Positions 18,075 through 26,719 of a DNA stretch of 57,956 bases are shown here, piece after piece. The translations under genes were made by a program, and so were the position numbers. The DNA is from Oscillospiraceae bacterium (GTDB lineage Bacteria; Bacillota; Clostridia; Oscillospirales; Oscillospiraceae): positions 1 through 57,956 of the forward strand of contig JAAWBF010000019.1 in NCBI GenBank assembly GCA_022792555.1, given 5' to 3'. The notes beneath the pieces are model-generated. The model was given only the letters and a program-made list of their open reading frames with translations, searched no databases and was not told the origin of the DNA. Each line of letters begins with the position of its first letter. Within the stretch, counting starts at the first letter, position 1.

Positions 18075-19241
18075 TTACAGACTGCCCAGACCAGCGGTCA
18101 TACGGTCCAGGGCCTCGGAGACATAGGAGCGGGGACAGGCCAGATTAAAGCGGAAGAAGCCGGCGCCCTCCGGGCCAAACTCCCGCCCGTCATTAGGGGC
18201 TACCCGGCAGTGTTCCAGAAGCAGCTTCCGACAGGTATCCGGGTCGCCCAGGGCGCGGAAATCCACCCAGACCAGATAGGTCCCCTCCGGGATTACTACC
18301 TTAAGCTTGGGCAGAGCCTGGCGGAGGGTATCGGCAAAAAGTTTGATGTTCCCCTCCACATAGTCCAGCAGGGCATCCAGCCAGTCCTCACTCTCGTTAT
18401 AGGCTGCCTGGACTGCGCAGTCTACGAAACTGTTGGGCAGGGTGATGTGATAGCGCTGGATCAGATCCCGGAACCGGGCGCGGACTGCCGGATTTTCAAT
18501 GATGATATTGGAAGCCTCCAGACCTGCCAGATTAAAGGTCTTGCTGGGGGCGGTGCAGACAATGGTGCGGTTGGCTGCGTCTGGGGATAGGGTGGAGAAG
18601 ACGAGGTGTTTTTTGTGGAAGACCAGGTCGTGGTGGATCTCATCATCAATGACCGCCAGATCGTGGCGGCGGCAGAAGTCGGCCAGCGCCTCCAGCTCGT
18701 CCCGATCCCAGACCCGTCCGCCTGGGTTGTGCGGGGAGCAGAGGAGCAGCGCCCGTGTACGGGGGGTCACGGAGCGCTCCATCGTGTCAAAATCAAAGGT
18801 CAGGCGGCCCTGTGCTTGGATCAGAGGACAGGAGATCACACGGCGGCCATGATCCTCTACAACCCGGAAAAAGGGGCCGTAAACTGGGGTGGGGATGATA
18901 ACCTCGTCCCCCGGCATGGTCACGCTCTGAACGGCGAAGCATAGGGCAGTCACCACCCCTGGCGTCACGGTGATCCACTCCCTGCGGATGGTGTATTGAT
19001 GACGGCGGGCCATCCAGCGGACCACGGCGTCATAGTAGTCCGGCGAGAGAAAATCATAGCCGAAAATCCCGTGGGCAGACCGACGCTCTACGGCCTGGAG
19101 GATGGCGGGGGCGGCTGGGAATTCCATGTCGGCCACCCACAGGGGGAGCAGGTCGCCTGTCGGACCGAAATGTGCGGCCAGACCGTCCCATTTGAGACAG
19201 CTGGTTCCCTGCCGGACGACAGGGGTGTCAAACAAATCCAT
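18075..19241 (-). CDS. PLP-dependent aminotransferase, MalY/PatB cystathionine beta-lyase type
   Basis: WVADMEFPAAPAI; LLCSPHNPGGRVW; IDDEIHHDLVF; APSKTFNLAGLEASNII. Confidence 0.9.
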   Translation of the reverse strand: MDLFDTPVVRQGTSCLKWDGLAAHFGPTGDLLPLWVADMEFPAAPAILQAVERRSAHGIFGYDFLSPDYYDAVVRWMARRHQYTIRREWITVTPGVVTALCFAVQSVTMPGDEVIIPTPVYGPFFRVVEDHGRRVISCPLIQAQGRLTFDFDTMERSVTPRTRALLLCSPHNPGGRVWDRDELEALADFCRRHDLAVIDDEIHHDLVFHKKHLVFSTLSPDAANRTIVCTAPSKTFNLAGLEASNIIIENPAVRARFRDLIQRYHITLPNSFVDCAVQAAYNESEDWLDALLDYVEGNIKLFADTLRQALPKLKVVIPEGTYLVWVDFRALGDPDTCRKLLLEHCRVAPNDGREFGPEGAGFFRFNLACPRSYVSEALDRMTAGLGSL

Positions 19242-19270
19242 CTTGAAGTCCTCCCGATCAAAAATTGTTT

Positions 19271-19300
19271 CACTCCCTCCCCCTTCCGGGGGAGGGAGTG
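19271..19300. terminator. GC-rich stem-loop
   Basis: CACTCCCTCCCCC-TTCC-GGGGGAGGGAGTG. Confidence 0.5.
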
Positions 19301-19348
19301 CGTGTCAAAAAAGCGGCAAGCACTTTGGGGACTTTTTGTTCTCCAGGC

Positions 19349-19374
19349 TAGAGTCTGCTTTAAAACAGACTCTA
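19349..19374. repeat. Short TA-flanked palindrome (TAGAGTC family)
   Basis: TAGAGTCTG-CTTTAAAA-CAGACTCTA; overlaps the stop codon of the minus-strand amidase gene. Confidence 0.65.
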
Positions 19375-21051
19375 AGGGGCGGTCTGGAGGCTATTGAGGT
19401 ACTGTACAATCCCCTCGGCGATGCCCTCCGCCAGCTTTTGTTGGTAGGCGCCGTCACAGAGCCGCATGAGCTCCTCATGACAAGACATGAAGCCGGTCTC
19501 CACCAAAATGGCGCACATATCGGTCTCCCGAAGGACAACATAATCGTTGTTGGAAATCCCGCGGTTGATGGCGCCGGTGGCGGCAGCGGTTGCCTCCTGT
19601 ACGAACTGTGCCAGCCGTTTGCCGCGGTTGCTGGTGGGATGATGGTAGGTATAGAGTCCCTGGAAGTTGGGGGAGTTTGGCGCGGCATTGCAGTGGATGC
19701 TTACAAAGACGTCGGCGTTTACCGCGTTGGCAATGTCTGCCCGGTCATAGAGGTCCACATAGCGGTCGTCCTCCCGTGTCATCACCACATTGAACCCCTT
19801 TTCCAGTAAAATGGCCTGGAGCTTTTGAGTCATGGGGAGGGTGAGCGTTTTTTCCAGAACATCCTCGTAGACTGCACCAGAGGCAGAACCGCCGTGACCC
19901 GCGTCCAGAACAATGGTGAGCTTGTCTGGGTCAATGGGGACCGTAGGCAGGTAGATTGTCCCGCCGCTTCCCACATCAAAGGTGGAAATAAGAATCCCGC
20001 CTATCTGCTGCTCCACTTGAATGTTGTCCCGGTAAGTGACATCATCGGGCAAATCCAGAACAACCCGGACGGTATGCTGGTAGCCGTAGCCCAATCCATC
20101 GGCGTGCTCGGCATAGCGGATCTGGGAGACACAGTTGTTTTCCAGCGCCAGGGAGACGGTCGTGCCAGGGACGGCAGGTGCCAGCATCTCAGACAGAGAG
20201 GTGCCAGGGATGTCTACTACGAGCCGGTCGCCTAGGTCTAAAACATGCATCTCCGGGATGTGGTCGGTGGCAATAAAGATGGTCTGTGCATTGGCTTCAG
20301 GCTCAATACGCAGGACTTTTCCCCGGTCAGGCTGGATAGTGGGGGCAGGGGTTGGTGTGGGAACCGGGATTGGTGTGGGAACCGGGGTTGGTGTGGGAAT
20401 CGGGGTTGGCGTGGGAATCGGAGTTGGCGTGGGAGAAGGGGTTTCCAGCGGGGGAAGGATGGGCGTTTCGCTGGTGGTAGGGGGGGTGGGGGTGATAACT
20501 GGCGGAGGGGATGTAACCGGAGATGTGATGGAAGCGGTAAAGGTGGTGCTGTCCCATGTCACCTGAGCACCCAGCTGTTCAGAGACAAAACGCAGAGGGA
20601 CCATGGTGCGCTCTGCACCCTGGTATTTGATCACACCAGCGGGGACGCCGTCGGGCAGGGTCGTGACACGTCCATTGACCAGAGCCTGGGCAGAGCCCAG
20701 AGTGAGAATGATGGTATCGCTCTTTTTCGTGAGAATAATCTGACGGGTGTCTTCTATGTATGTCACCTGGGCACCCAGCGGTTCAGCCACTGTTCGCACT
20801 GGGATAAGGGTGCGGCCGTTGTTGCTGCCGGCGGGGTACTGGACCATCCCTGGGACATCTGCTGCCAGCGGTGTGCCGTCCAGCAGAATACGCACGGCAT
20901 CGGTGGTGGTCTCAGGACCATAGCGGCGGTCAGACTCGCTGTAAAAGGTGACATTAAGCTGTCCGGCTGGCCCAGCGCCCGCCGCAGACACCTGGATCAG
21001 ACAGGATACGACAATCAAACACCAAAGAAATACAAGACCTGTTTTCTTCAT
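19372..21051 (-). CDS. Secreted N-acetylmuramoyl-L-alanine amidase with copper-amine-oxidase-like stalk, Pro/Thr linker and AMIN-like domain
   Basis: Signal peptide; LDGTPLAADVPGMVQYPAGSNNGRTLIPVRTVAEPLGAQV stalk; PTPIPTPTP linker; IVLDAGHGGSASGA...VFVSIHCNAAPN...ILVETGFMSCHEE catalytic domain. Confidence 0.9.
   Translation of the reverse strand: MKKTGLVFLWCLIVVSCLIQVSAAGAGPAGQLNVTFYSESDRRYGPETTTDAVRILLDGTPLAADVPGMVQYPAGSNNGRTLIPVRTVAEPLGAQVTYIEDTRQIILTKKSDTIILTLGSAQALVNGRVTTLPDGVPAGVIKYQGAERTMVPLRFVSEQLGAQVTWDSTTFTASITSPVTSPPPVITPTPPTTSETPILPPLETPSPTPTPIPTPTPIPTPTPVPTPIPVPTPTPAPTIQPDRGKVLRIEPEANAQTIFIATDHIPEMHVLDLGDRLVVDIPGTSLSEMLAPAVPGTTVSLALENNCVSQIRYAEHADGLGYGYQHTVRVVLDLPDDVTYRDNIQVEQQIGGILISTFDVGSGGTIYLPTVPIDPDKLTIVLDAGHGGSASGAVYEDVLEKTLTLPMTQKLQAILLEKGFNVVMTREDDRYVDLYDRADIANAVNADVFVSIHCNAAPNSPNFQGLYTYHHPTSNRGKRLAQFVQEATAAATGAINRGISNNDYVVLRETDMCAILVETGFMSCHEELMRLCDGAYQQKLAEGIAEGIVQYLNSLQTAP
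20350..20440. repeat. About five 18-bp tandem units encoding the Pro/Thr linker
   Basis: GGTTGGTGTGGGAACCGG-type units, decoded on minus strand as PTPxPTPxP. Confidence 0.8.
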
Positions 21052-21287
21052 ATAGAACCCCCTCGTGTTGAAACTGGCACAGAGCGTATCAGGACGCCCC
21101 GTTGACATAAAACACTATCATTCTATCCTATAGAACCAGATTCGTCAATGGAGGAAAATTGGAGTCTTTGTTAAGAAAAATGTTTCCGATCAGAAACATC
21201 AACAATTGCAGGAAAACGGATTGTGCTAGACCAGCGTCTGTGATACCATCAGAGTAATCAATCGATCATGGCGGAGGGGGAGAGCGT

Positions 21288-21869
21288 ATGGAATTTCAGA
21301 TAGCAGGTATCACGATTTTGTTGTTGTTTTATGGCTGTTATCTTATGAAGATGAGAAACCAACATAAAAAAGGAATTGAAACAGACCAGCTGGGCAGGGG
21401 GAAGAGCGGCTCTGTAAAAATGATAGAATTAACTGTAAAGGTCGCTACATACTTAGCGCTTGTTGTAGAGGCTTTAAGTATTCTTTTAAATACCTACGAG
21501 CTTCCAATATCACTTAGAATTGTTGGAGGATTGATTGGAGGAAGTGGCGCCGCTGTTTTTATCGCGTCGGTATTGACCATGCGGGACAGTTGGAGGGCGG
21601 GTGTTTCAAAGACAGAGAAGACAAGGCTTGTGACGGGAGGTCTCTATCAGATCAGTAGGAATCCAGCTTTTCTAGGCTTCGATCTTGTGTATATTGGGAT
21701 TGCGATGATGTTTTCAAACGGGGTCTTATTGGCAGTCTCATTTTTTGCCGCATTTATGTTGCACTTACAGATTGTGAAGGTGGAAGAAGCTTTTTTGCTT
21801 GAGAGATTTGGGACAGAATATGCAGCGTACAAAGAAAAAGTTTGCCGGTATTTAGGCAGGAGACGATAA
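21288..21869 (+). CDS. Isoprenylcysteine carboxyl methyltransferase-family membrane protein
   Basis: TGGLYQISRNPAFLGFDLVYIGIAM; LQIVKVEEAFLLERFGTEYAAYKEKVCRYL. Confidence 0.8.
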   Translation: MEFQIAGITILLLFYGCYLMKMRNQHKKGIETDQLGRGKSGSVKMIELTVKVATYLALVVEALSILLNTYELPISLRIVGGLIGGSGAAVFIASVLTMRDSWRAGVSKTEKTRLVTGGLYQISRNPAFLGFDLVYIGIAMMFSNGVLLAVSFFAAFMLHLQIVKVEEAFLLERFGTEYAAYKEKVCRYLGRRR

Positions 21870-22031
21870 TTTCTTGCTTTTAAAAAGTCTTCCATAGAGA
21901 GACAGAAAAAAAGCGCTTGATTGATTTGACTCAGAAGGGCACAGGGCGTATACTAGTTCTATGGTTCTTTTTTCTCAGAAAAGGGAACGGGAACCGTGGT
22001 TACGATTGACAGCGACGAGGAGGAATTTGTG

Positions 22032-24005
22032 ATGAACCGTATCCGAAGACGGATCCTGCCCCTCTTTTTACTTGGGCTGCTACTGTTCAGCATTTCATTG
22101 ACAGCCCTGGCCGCACCTGGGGATGGCGATGTTACTGCTACAATCCTGTTTACCCACGATATGCACTCCCATCTGCTCCCGGCCTCTGCCGAGGATGGGG
22201 GGAGCTATGGGGGATTTGCACGGCTGAATACTATATTGAAGGAGCAGCGGACTGCTGCTGCCAAGGAGGGGACAGCCTGTCTCACAGTAGACGCTGGGGA
22301 TTTTTCCATGGGTAGTCTCTTCCAAACCATCTATACCACCCAGGCCAGTGAGCTGCGCTGTCTGGGCGCCATGGGGTTTGATGTTGTTACCTTTGGCAAC
22401 CACGAGTTTGAGTACCGGGGAAACGGCCTAGCGGACATGCTCCGTGCCGCCCTAGCCAGCGGCGATCCGCTGCCTGCCATAGTCCAGGCGAACTACACCA
22501 CCCCTGCCGAGCCCAATCAGAGCCAGGCGGTGACAGCCGCCATAGAGGACTACGGGGTAAGCGAGTATGTGATGCTTGAAAAGGACGGGGTCCGGTTTGC
22601 CGTATTTGGCCTGATGGGACAGGATGCCCACGACTGTGCCCCTCTATCCGGCATGGAGTTTGAGCCCATCGCCGATGCAGCCAAGCGGGTAGTAGCCGAG
22701 ATTCAGGCCAAGGAGGACTATGATTTTCTGGTCTGCCTCTCCCACAGCGGAACCAGTGAGGAATCCAGGCAGTCAGAGGACGAGCTGTTAGCCGCCCAGG
22801 TAGATGGCATTGACTTCATTGTCAGCGGCCATACCCATACTACCCTGTCAGAGCCCAAGATTGTCAACAACACGGTCATCGCCAGCGTCGGGGAGTACGG
22901 TGCGAATCTGGGAAAAATCACCCTCTCCAAGTCGGCGGACGGCGCCCTTACCATCCGGGACTATACGCTGCTTCCTATTGACGGCACTATAACGGAGGAT
23001 CCGGAGCTGGCCGCCGTGGTCCAGGGGTTTCAAGACCTGGTGGAGCAGGAGTATCTGTCCAGCTTTCATATGACCTTTGACCAGGTGCTGGCCCATACGG
23101 CGTTTCCCTTTACTCCGCTGTCCCAGTTTGCCGCAGAGCAGGAGGAGGACAGCCTGGGCAATCTGATCACCGATGCCTACCGCTACGCAGTGGAGCAGGT
23201 GGAGGGAGGGAGCGGCGCCCCCATTGCCGCAGCCTTTGTGAATTCTGGAGTGATTCGGGCGAGCTTCCCGGCGGGGGATATCACCGTTTCAAATGCCTTT
23301 GATGTCAGTTCTATCGGTTCCGGGGCGGACGGCTCGCCGGGCTATCCCTTGATTGAGGTGTATTTGACGGGCAAGGAGTTAAAAACTGTCTTTGAGGTGG
23401 ATCCATCGATAGGACCTATCTTTCCCGGCGCCCAGCTCTACGCCTCTGGCGTGACCTACCGGTTCAATATGAACCGCCTGCTTTTTAACCGCACCACCGA
23501 CGGCGCACTGCTCCTATCCGACGGAAGCCAAGCTCCCATTGAGAATAACACCCTCTATCGGGTGATTACCAACCTATATTCCAGCCAGATGCTGGGACTT
23601 GTCACCGGGAAATCCTACGGAATTCTGCGTATCACACCTAAGGACGCCTGGGGCAATCCTATTACCAACTATGAAGACCATATCATCCACCTGCCCGATG
23701 GCGGCGAGCTCAAGGAGTGGTATGCTTTGGCTACCTATTTGGCCTCCTTCCCGACGGAAGACGGGGTTCCACAGGTGCCGCGCCGATATCAAGGGCCGGA
23801 GGGACGGAAAGTTGAGGTGAAGAGCTTGAACCTGATCGAACTGCTCCGCCAGCCCCGCTGGACCACTGTATTGGTGGTAGTCCTGATTCTGGCGGTGGTC
23901 ATTCTGGTGGCTGTCCTGTTCTGGCGGTCCTCCTCCTGGCGGAGACGGAGGATTTATGGAAAGCAGTCCAGAGGCCGGAATTTCTACCGCCGTTACCGCG
24001 GCTGA
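22032..24005 (+). CDS. Secreted bifunctional metallophosphatase / 5'-nucleotidase with C-terminal TM anchor
   Basis: ILFTHDMHSHLLP; TVDAGDFSMGS; VTFGNHEFEY; IVSGHTHTTL; C-terminal VVVLILAVVILVAVLFW. Confidence 0.9.
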   Translation: MNRIRRRILPLFLLGLLLFSISLTALAAPGDGDVTATILFTHDMHSHLLPASAEDGGSYGGFARLNTILKEQRTAAAKEGTACLTVDAGDFSMGSLFQTIYTTQASELRCLGAMGFDVVTFGNHEFEYRGNGLADMLRAALASGDPLPAIVQANYTTPAEPNQSQAVTAAIEDYGVSEYVMLEKDGVRFAVFGLMGQDAHDCAPLSGMEFEPIADAAKRVVAEIQAKEDYDFLVCLSHSGTSEESRQSEDELLAAQVDGIDFIVSGHTHTTLSEPKIVNNTVIASVGEYGANLGKITLSKSADGALTIRDYTLLPIDGTITEDPELAAVVQGFQDLVEQEYLSSFHMTFDQVLAHTAFPFTPLSQFAAEQEEDSLGNLITDAYRYAVEQVEGGSGAPIAAAFVNSGVIRASFPAGDITVSNAFDVSSIGSGADGSPGYPLIEVYLTGKELKTVFEVDPSIGPIFPGAQLYASGVTYRFNMNRLLFNRTTDGALLLSDGSQAPIENNTLYRVITNLYSSQMLGLVTGKSYGILRITPKDAWGNPITNYEDHIIHLPDGGELKEWYALATYLASFPTEDGVPQVPRRYQGPEGRKVEVKSLNLIELLRQPRWTTVLVVVLILAVVILVAVLFWRSSSWRRRRIYGKQSRGRNFYRRYRG

Positions 24006-24020
24006 TAGCCCCACAAATTT

Positions 24021-24060
24021 ACGCCCCCTGAGAGGATTAGAAACATCTCTCAGGGGGCGT
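24021..24060. terminator. Bidirectional terminator between convergent genes
   Basis: ACGCCCCCTGAGAG...CTCTCAGGGGGCGT, 14-bp stem. Confidence 0.75.
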
Positions 24061-24066
24061 AGTCCG

Positions 24067-24444
24067 TTATGATTTGGCCTTTGGCTTAAAAATCAGGGCC
24101 ACGAGATAGCCGAAGAAGATTGCAGCGGCGATCCCGCCTGCGGCGGCAGTAATGCCGCCGGTAAAGGCGCCCAGCACACCGGTCTCCTCTACAGCCTTAG
24201 ACACCCCTTTTGACAACAGGTAGCCAAAGCCGGTGAGGGGGACGGTGGCGCCGGCACCCCCAAATTCTACCACATACTTATACAGGCCCAGTCCGCCCAG
24301 AATAACCCCTGAGACCACATAGGTCACAAGGATCTTAGCCGGAGTCAGAGAGGTTTTGTCGATGAGAATCTGTCCAATTAGACAGAGTATCCCGCCGCAG
24401 AGAAAGGCGCGGGCATATTCCCAGAGCATTTCCATAGCAATCAC
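24067..24444 (-). CDS. spoVAE: Stage V sporulation protein AE
   Basis: AFLCGGILCLIGQILIDKTSLTPAKILVTYVVSGVILGGLGLYKYVVEFGGAGATVPLTGFGYLLSKG. Confidence 0.9.
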   Translation of the reverse strand: MIAMEMLWEYARAFLCGGILCLIGQILIDKTSLTPAKILVTYVVSGVILGGLGLYKYVVEFGGAGATVPLTGFGYLLSKGVSKAVEETGVLGAFTGGITAAAGGIAAAIFFGYLVALIFKPKAKS

Positions 24445-24445
24445 C

Positions 24446-25459
24446 TCACTTTTGTGTTGAAATAGCGGCGGCGTGGCAGATACAGGGAATACTCTCCCCC
24501 TGCTGGGTAGAGGTGGGGGAGAGAAGCGCGCCGGTGCCGCAGAAGAGAATATTTTTCCACCGGCCAGCCTGCATTCCGTTGAGCAGATAGCCGGTCAGCA
24601 CCACCGCCGAACAGCCGCAGCCGGAGCCGCCGCAGTGGACATCCTGCTGAGCGGGGTCGAAGATGAGCACCCCGCAGTCCTCCAGGTTAGCCAGATCCAT
24701 CCCGTCCTTGTGGAACAGATCCCCCACGATCTCCTTGCCTAGGCTACCCAGATCGCCGGTAATAATAAGGTCGTAATAGGAGGGCTTGCGCTTGGTGTCC
24801 TGGAGGTGGGCCTTGATGGTCTCATAGGCCGCTGGAGCCATGGCGCCCCCCATGTTGTTGGCGTCCTTGATCCCCTTGTCCACAATTTTTCCTGTGGTGA
24901 CATGGGTGACATAGGGTCCCTCTCCCTCTTGGGCCAGGATGACACAGCCGGAGCCTGTCACGGTCCACTGGGCAGTGGGGGTGCGCTGACCACCGTACTC
25001 CAGGGGGGTACGGTACTGCCGCTCTGCAGAGCAGAAGTGGGAGGATGTCACTGCCGCGGCCCAGGCACCAAAGCCGCCGTCCAGCATCATCGAGGCCAGA
25101 GAGAGTCCTTCCGCCATGGTGGAGCAGGCGCCATAGAGTCCGTAGAAAGGGATGTCCTGCCCGCGGACAGCGAAGCTGCTGCCAATACACTGGTTTAAAA
25201 GATCCCCGGCGAAGAGGTAATCCATGGATGAGGCGCTCTGCTTGGCCTTGTCCAGCGCAGCGGCCAGGGCCATTTTCTGCATGGTACTCTCGGCTTTCTC
25301 CCAGCTTTTTTCTCCAAAGGTATCATCCTGCTCGATGTGGTCGAAGGTGTCGGCCAAAGGTCCCTCCCCCTCCTTTTTGCCCACCACGTTGGCGTGGCCG
25401 GCAATGGAGGGCGGGGAGGCAAAGGCGACCGTCTGCCGCCCTAATTTTTTTGTTGTCAT
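24446..25459 (-). CDS. spoVAD: Stage V sporulation protein AD
   Basis: DYLFAGDLLNQCIGSSFAVRGQDIPFYGLYGACSTMAEGL; GSGCGCSAVVLTGYLL; GTGALLSPTSTQQGESIPCICHAV-like end. Confidence 0.92.
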   Translation of the reverse strand: MTTKKLGRQTVAFASPPSIAGHANVVGKKEGEGPLADTFDHIEQDDTFGEKSWEKAESTMQKMALAAALDKAKQSASSMDYLFAGDLLNQCIGSSFAVRGQDIPFYGLYGACSTMAEGLSLASMMLDGGFGAWAAAVTSSHFCSAERQYRTPLEYGGQRTPTAQWTVTGSGCVILAQEGEGPYVTHVTTGKIVDKGIKDANNMGGAMAPAAYETIKAHLQDTKRKPSYYDLIITGDLGSLGKEIVGDLFHKDGMDLANLEDCGVLIFDPAQQDVHCGGSGCGCSAVVLTGYLLNGMQAGRWKNILFCGTGALLSPTSTQQGESIPCICHAAAISTQK

Positions 25460-25663
25460 GTTATAACTTGCCTCCATAGCGTCATATAACACTGCTGTAA
25501 AGGCGGCAGCTACCGCCTCGAAAGTACAGCAGAATCAACTCCTGTTTCTGCGCGTAGTCTTTGCAAAACAGGTGAAAAATATGAGACATATTGTGCTGTA
25601 CAGATGTGAAATAGATTATAGGAGAAATTTTGTTCAAACAGCTGTCTGAGCATCCGAAAAGAA

Positions 25664-25688
25664 ATCCCGCCCCTTTTAGGGCGGGATT
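25664..25688. terminator. Stem-loop terminator
   Basis: AATCCCGCCC-CTTTTA-GGGCGGGATT-type stem. Confidence 0.6.
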
Positions 25689-25734
25689 GAACATGTCAAA
25701 TCGGGTTCAGCTCTCGAAGAGAGCGAAGGCTGAT

Positions 25735-26544
25735 TTATTTTTTAATGAGATAAGCGTTGTAGAGGGCACCATTATTGTAGACGCGGTTATAAACTGAGAT
25801 ACCAATAGAAGTGTAGTAAGTAGACAGCGTGATCCGTAGCTTGTCCACACCCGTCATATCAAAGGAAATTTGTACCGGAGCGTCCCCCTCTTTTACAGTC
25901 ACTTCTTTTAACAAAGTGTTGGTATCTGCGTCATAAAAGCGGAAGCTGGCAGTTCCAAGCCCGTCCCTAGAGGCGGCATAGGCGGTAAATGCCTTATAGT
26001 CCCCACCAGTGAGATAAGTAACAGACATAAAACTGGGAACCTTGTTCTGAGTCCATCCAAGAACAGAGGAACCGGCAGCCATAGACAGATAATTGTCCGG
26101 ATGATATTGGGTCTGACGGTTGGTAAAGGAGGATCCCTGACGGAAGCTGGCGGAACCGTCGTCATCTTTGTATTGAATGGTATAGGGCTTTAGGGTAGCC
26201 ATGTCGACCCGCTCACCATCAGAAGGCGTAAAATTTTCCGAAGAGGTCTTGAGGTAGACTGTGTGAGAGCTCGCGTTCCACTCAACCTCTAGACCCAGCG
26301 CCTTGCTGATGGCCCGCACAGGCAGGTAGGTCGTCCCATTGATCGCAAAAGGCTCTACCGTTGCCCCGGTGCCATCGGTCAGTTTCAAGACGGTTCCGTC
26401 CAACACAACCTTGATATCGGAGTAATCCAGTGCCGCTGTCTTCTGTCCGGTGTAGGCTGCCGCACTGGTGACGAGACCTACCACCAATAACATACACAGT
26501 GCGCCGGAGATAAACGAACGCACAGACCCCATTTTTCGTTTCAT
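25735..26544 (-). CDS. Secreted copper-amine-oxidase-like stalk-domain protein with C-terminal NPCBM-like beta domain
   Basis: Signal peptide; DIKVVLDGTVLKLTDGTGATVEPFAINGTTYLPVRAISKALGLEVEWNASSHTVYL; C-term QISFDMTGVDKLRITLS. Confidence 0.75.
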   Translation of the reverse strand: MKRKMGSVRSFISGALCMLLVVGLVTSAAAYTGQKTAALDYSDIKVVLDGTVLKLTDGTGATVEPFAINGTTYLPVRAISKALGLEVEWNASSHTVYLKTSSENFTPSDGERVDMATLKPYTIQYKDDDGSASFRQGSSFTNRQTQYHPDNYLSMAAGSSVLGWTQNKVPSFMSVTYLTGGDYKAFTAYAASRDGLGTASFRFYDADTNTLLKEVTVKEGDAPVQISFDMTGVDKLRITLSTYYTSIGISVYNRVYNNGALYNAYLIKK

Positions 26545-26719
26545 TACAAATTCCTCCCTCACAACATGGCATATGCCATAATATAGCTTTATTTTACCAT
26601 ATTTGCTGGGGGAATGCAAGAATCGGTTCTGTTCTTTTGTATAAAATTCTGGTATGATAGAAGAGATGAAACGAGGGGACTGTGCATAGACGCAGTCCTG
26701 GGAAATGGAGGAAACCAGG

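Noticed and set aside
20350-20440. Possible CRISPR-like repeat track
   Set aside because: Contiguous 18-bp tandem units with no spacers, coding for a Pro/Thr linker.
20245-21105. 286-aa plus-strand ORF with GNRGWCGNR repeats
   Set aside because: Antisense to the amidase; its repeats simply mirror the 18-bp linker repeat.
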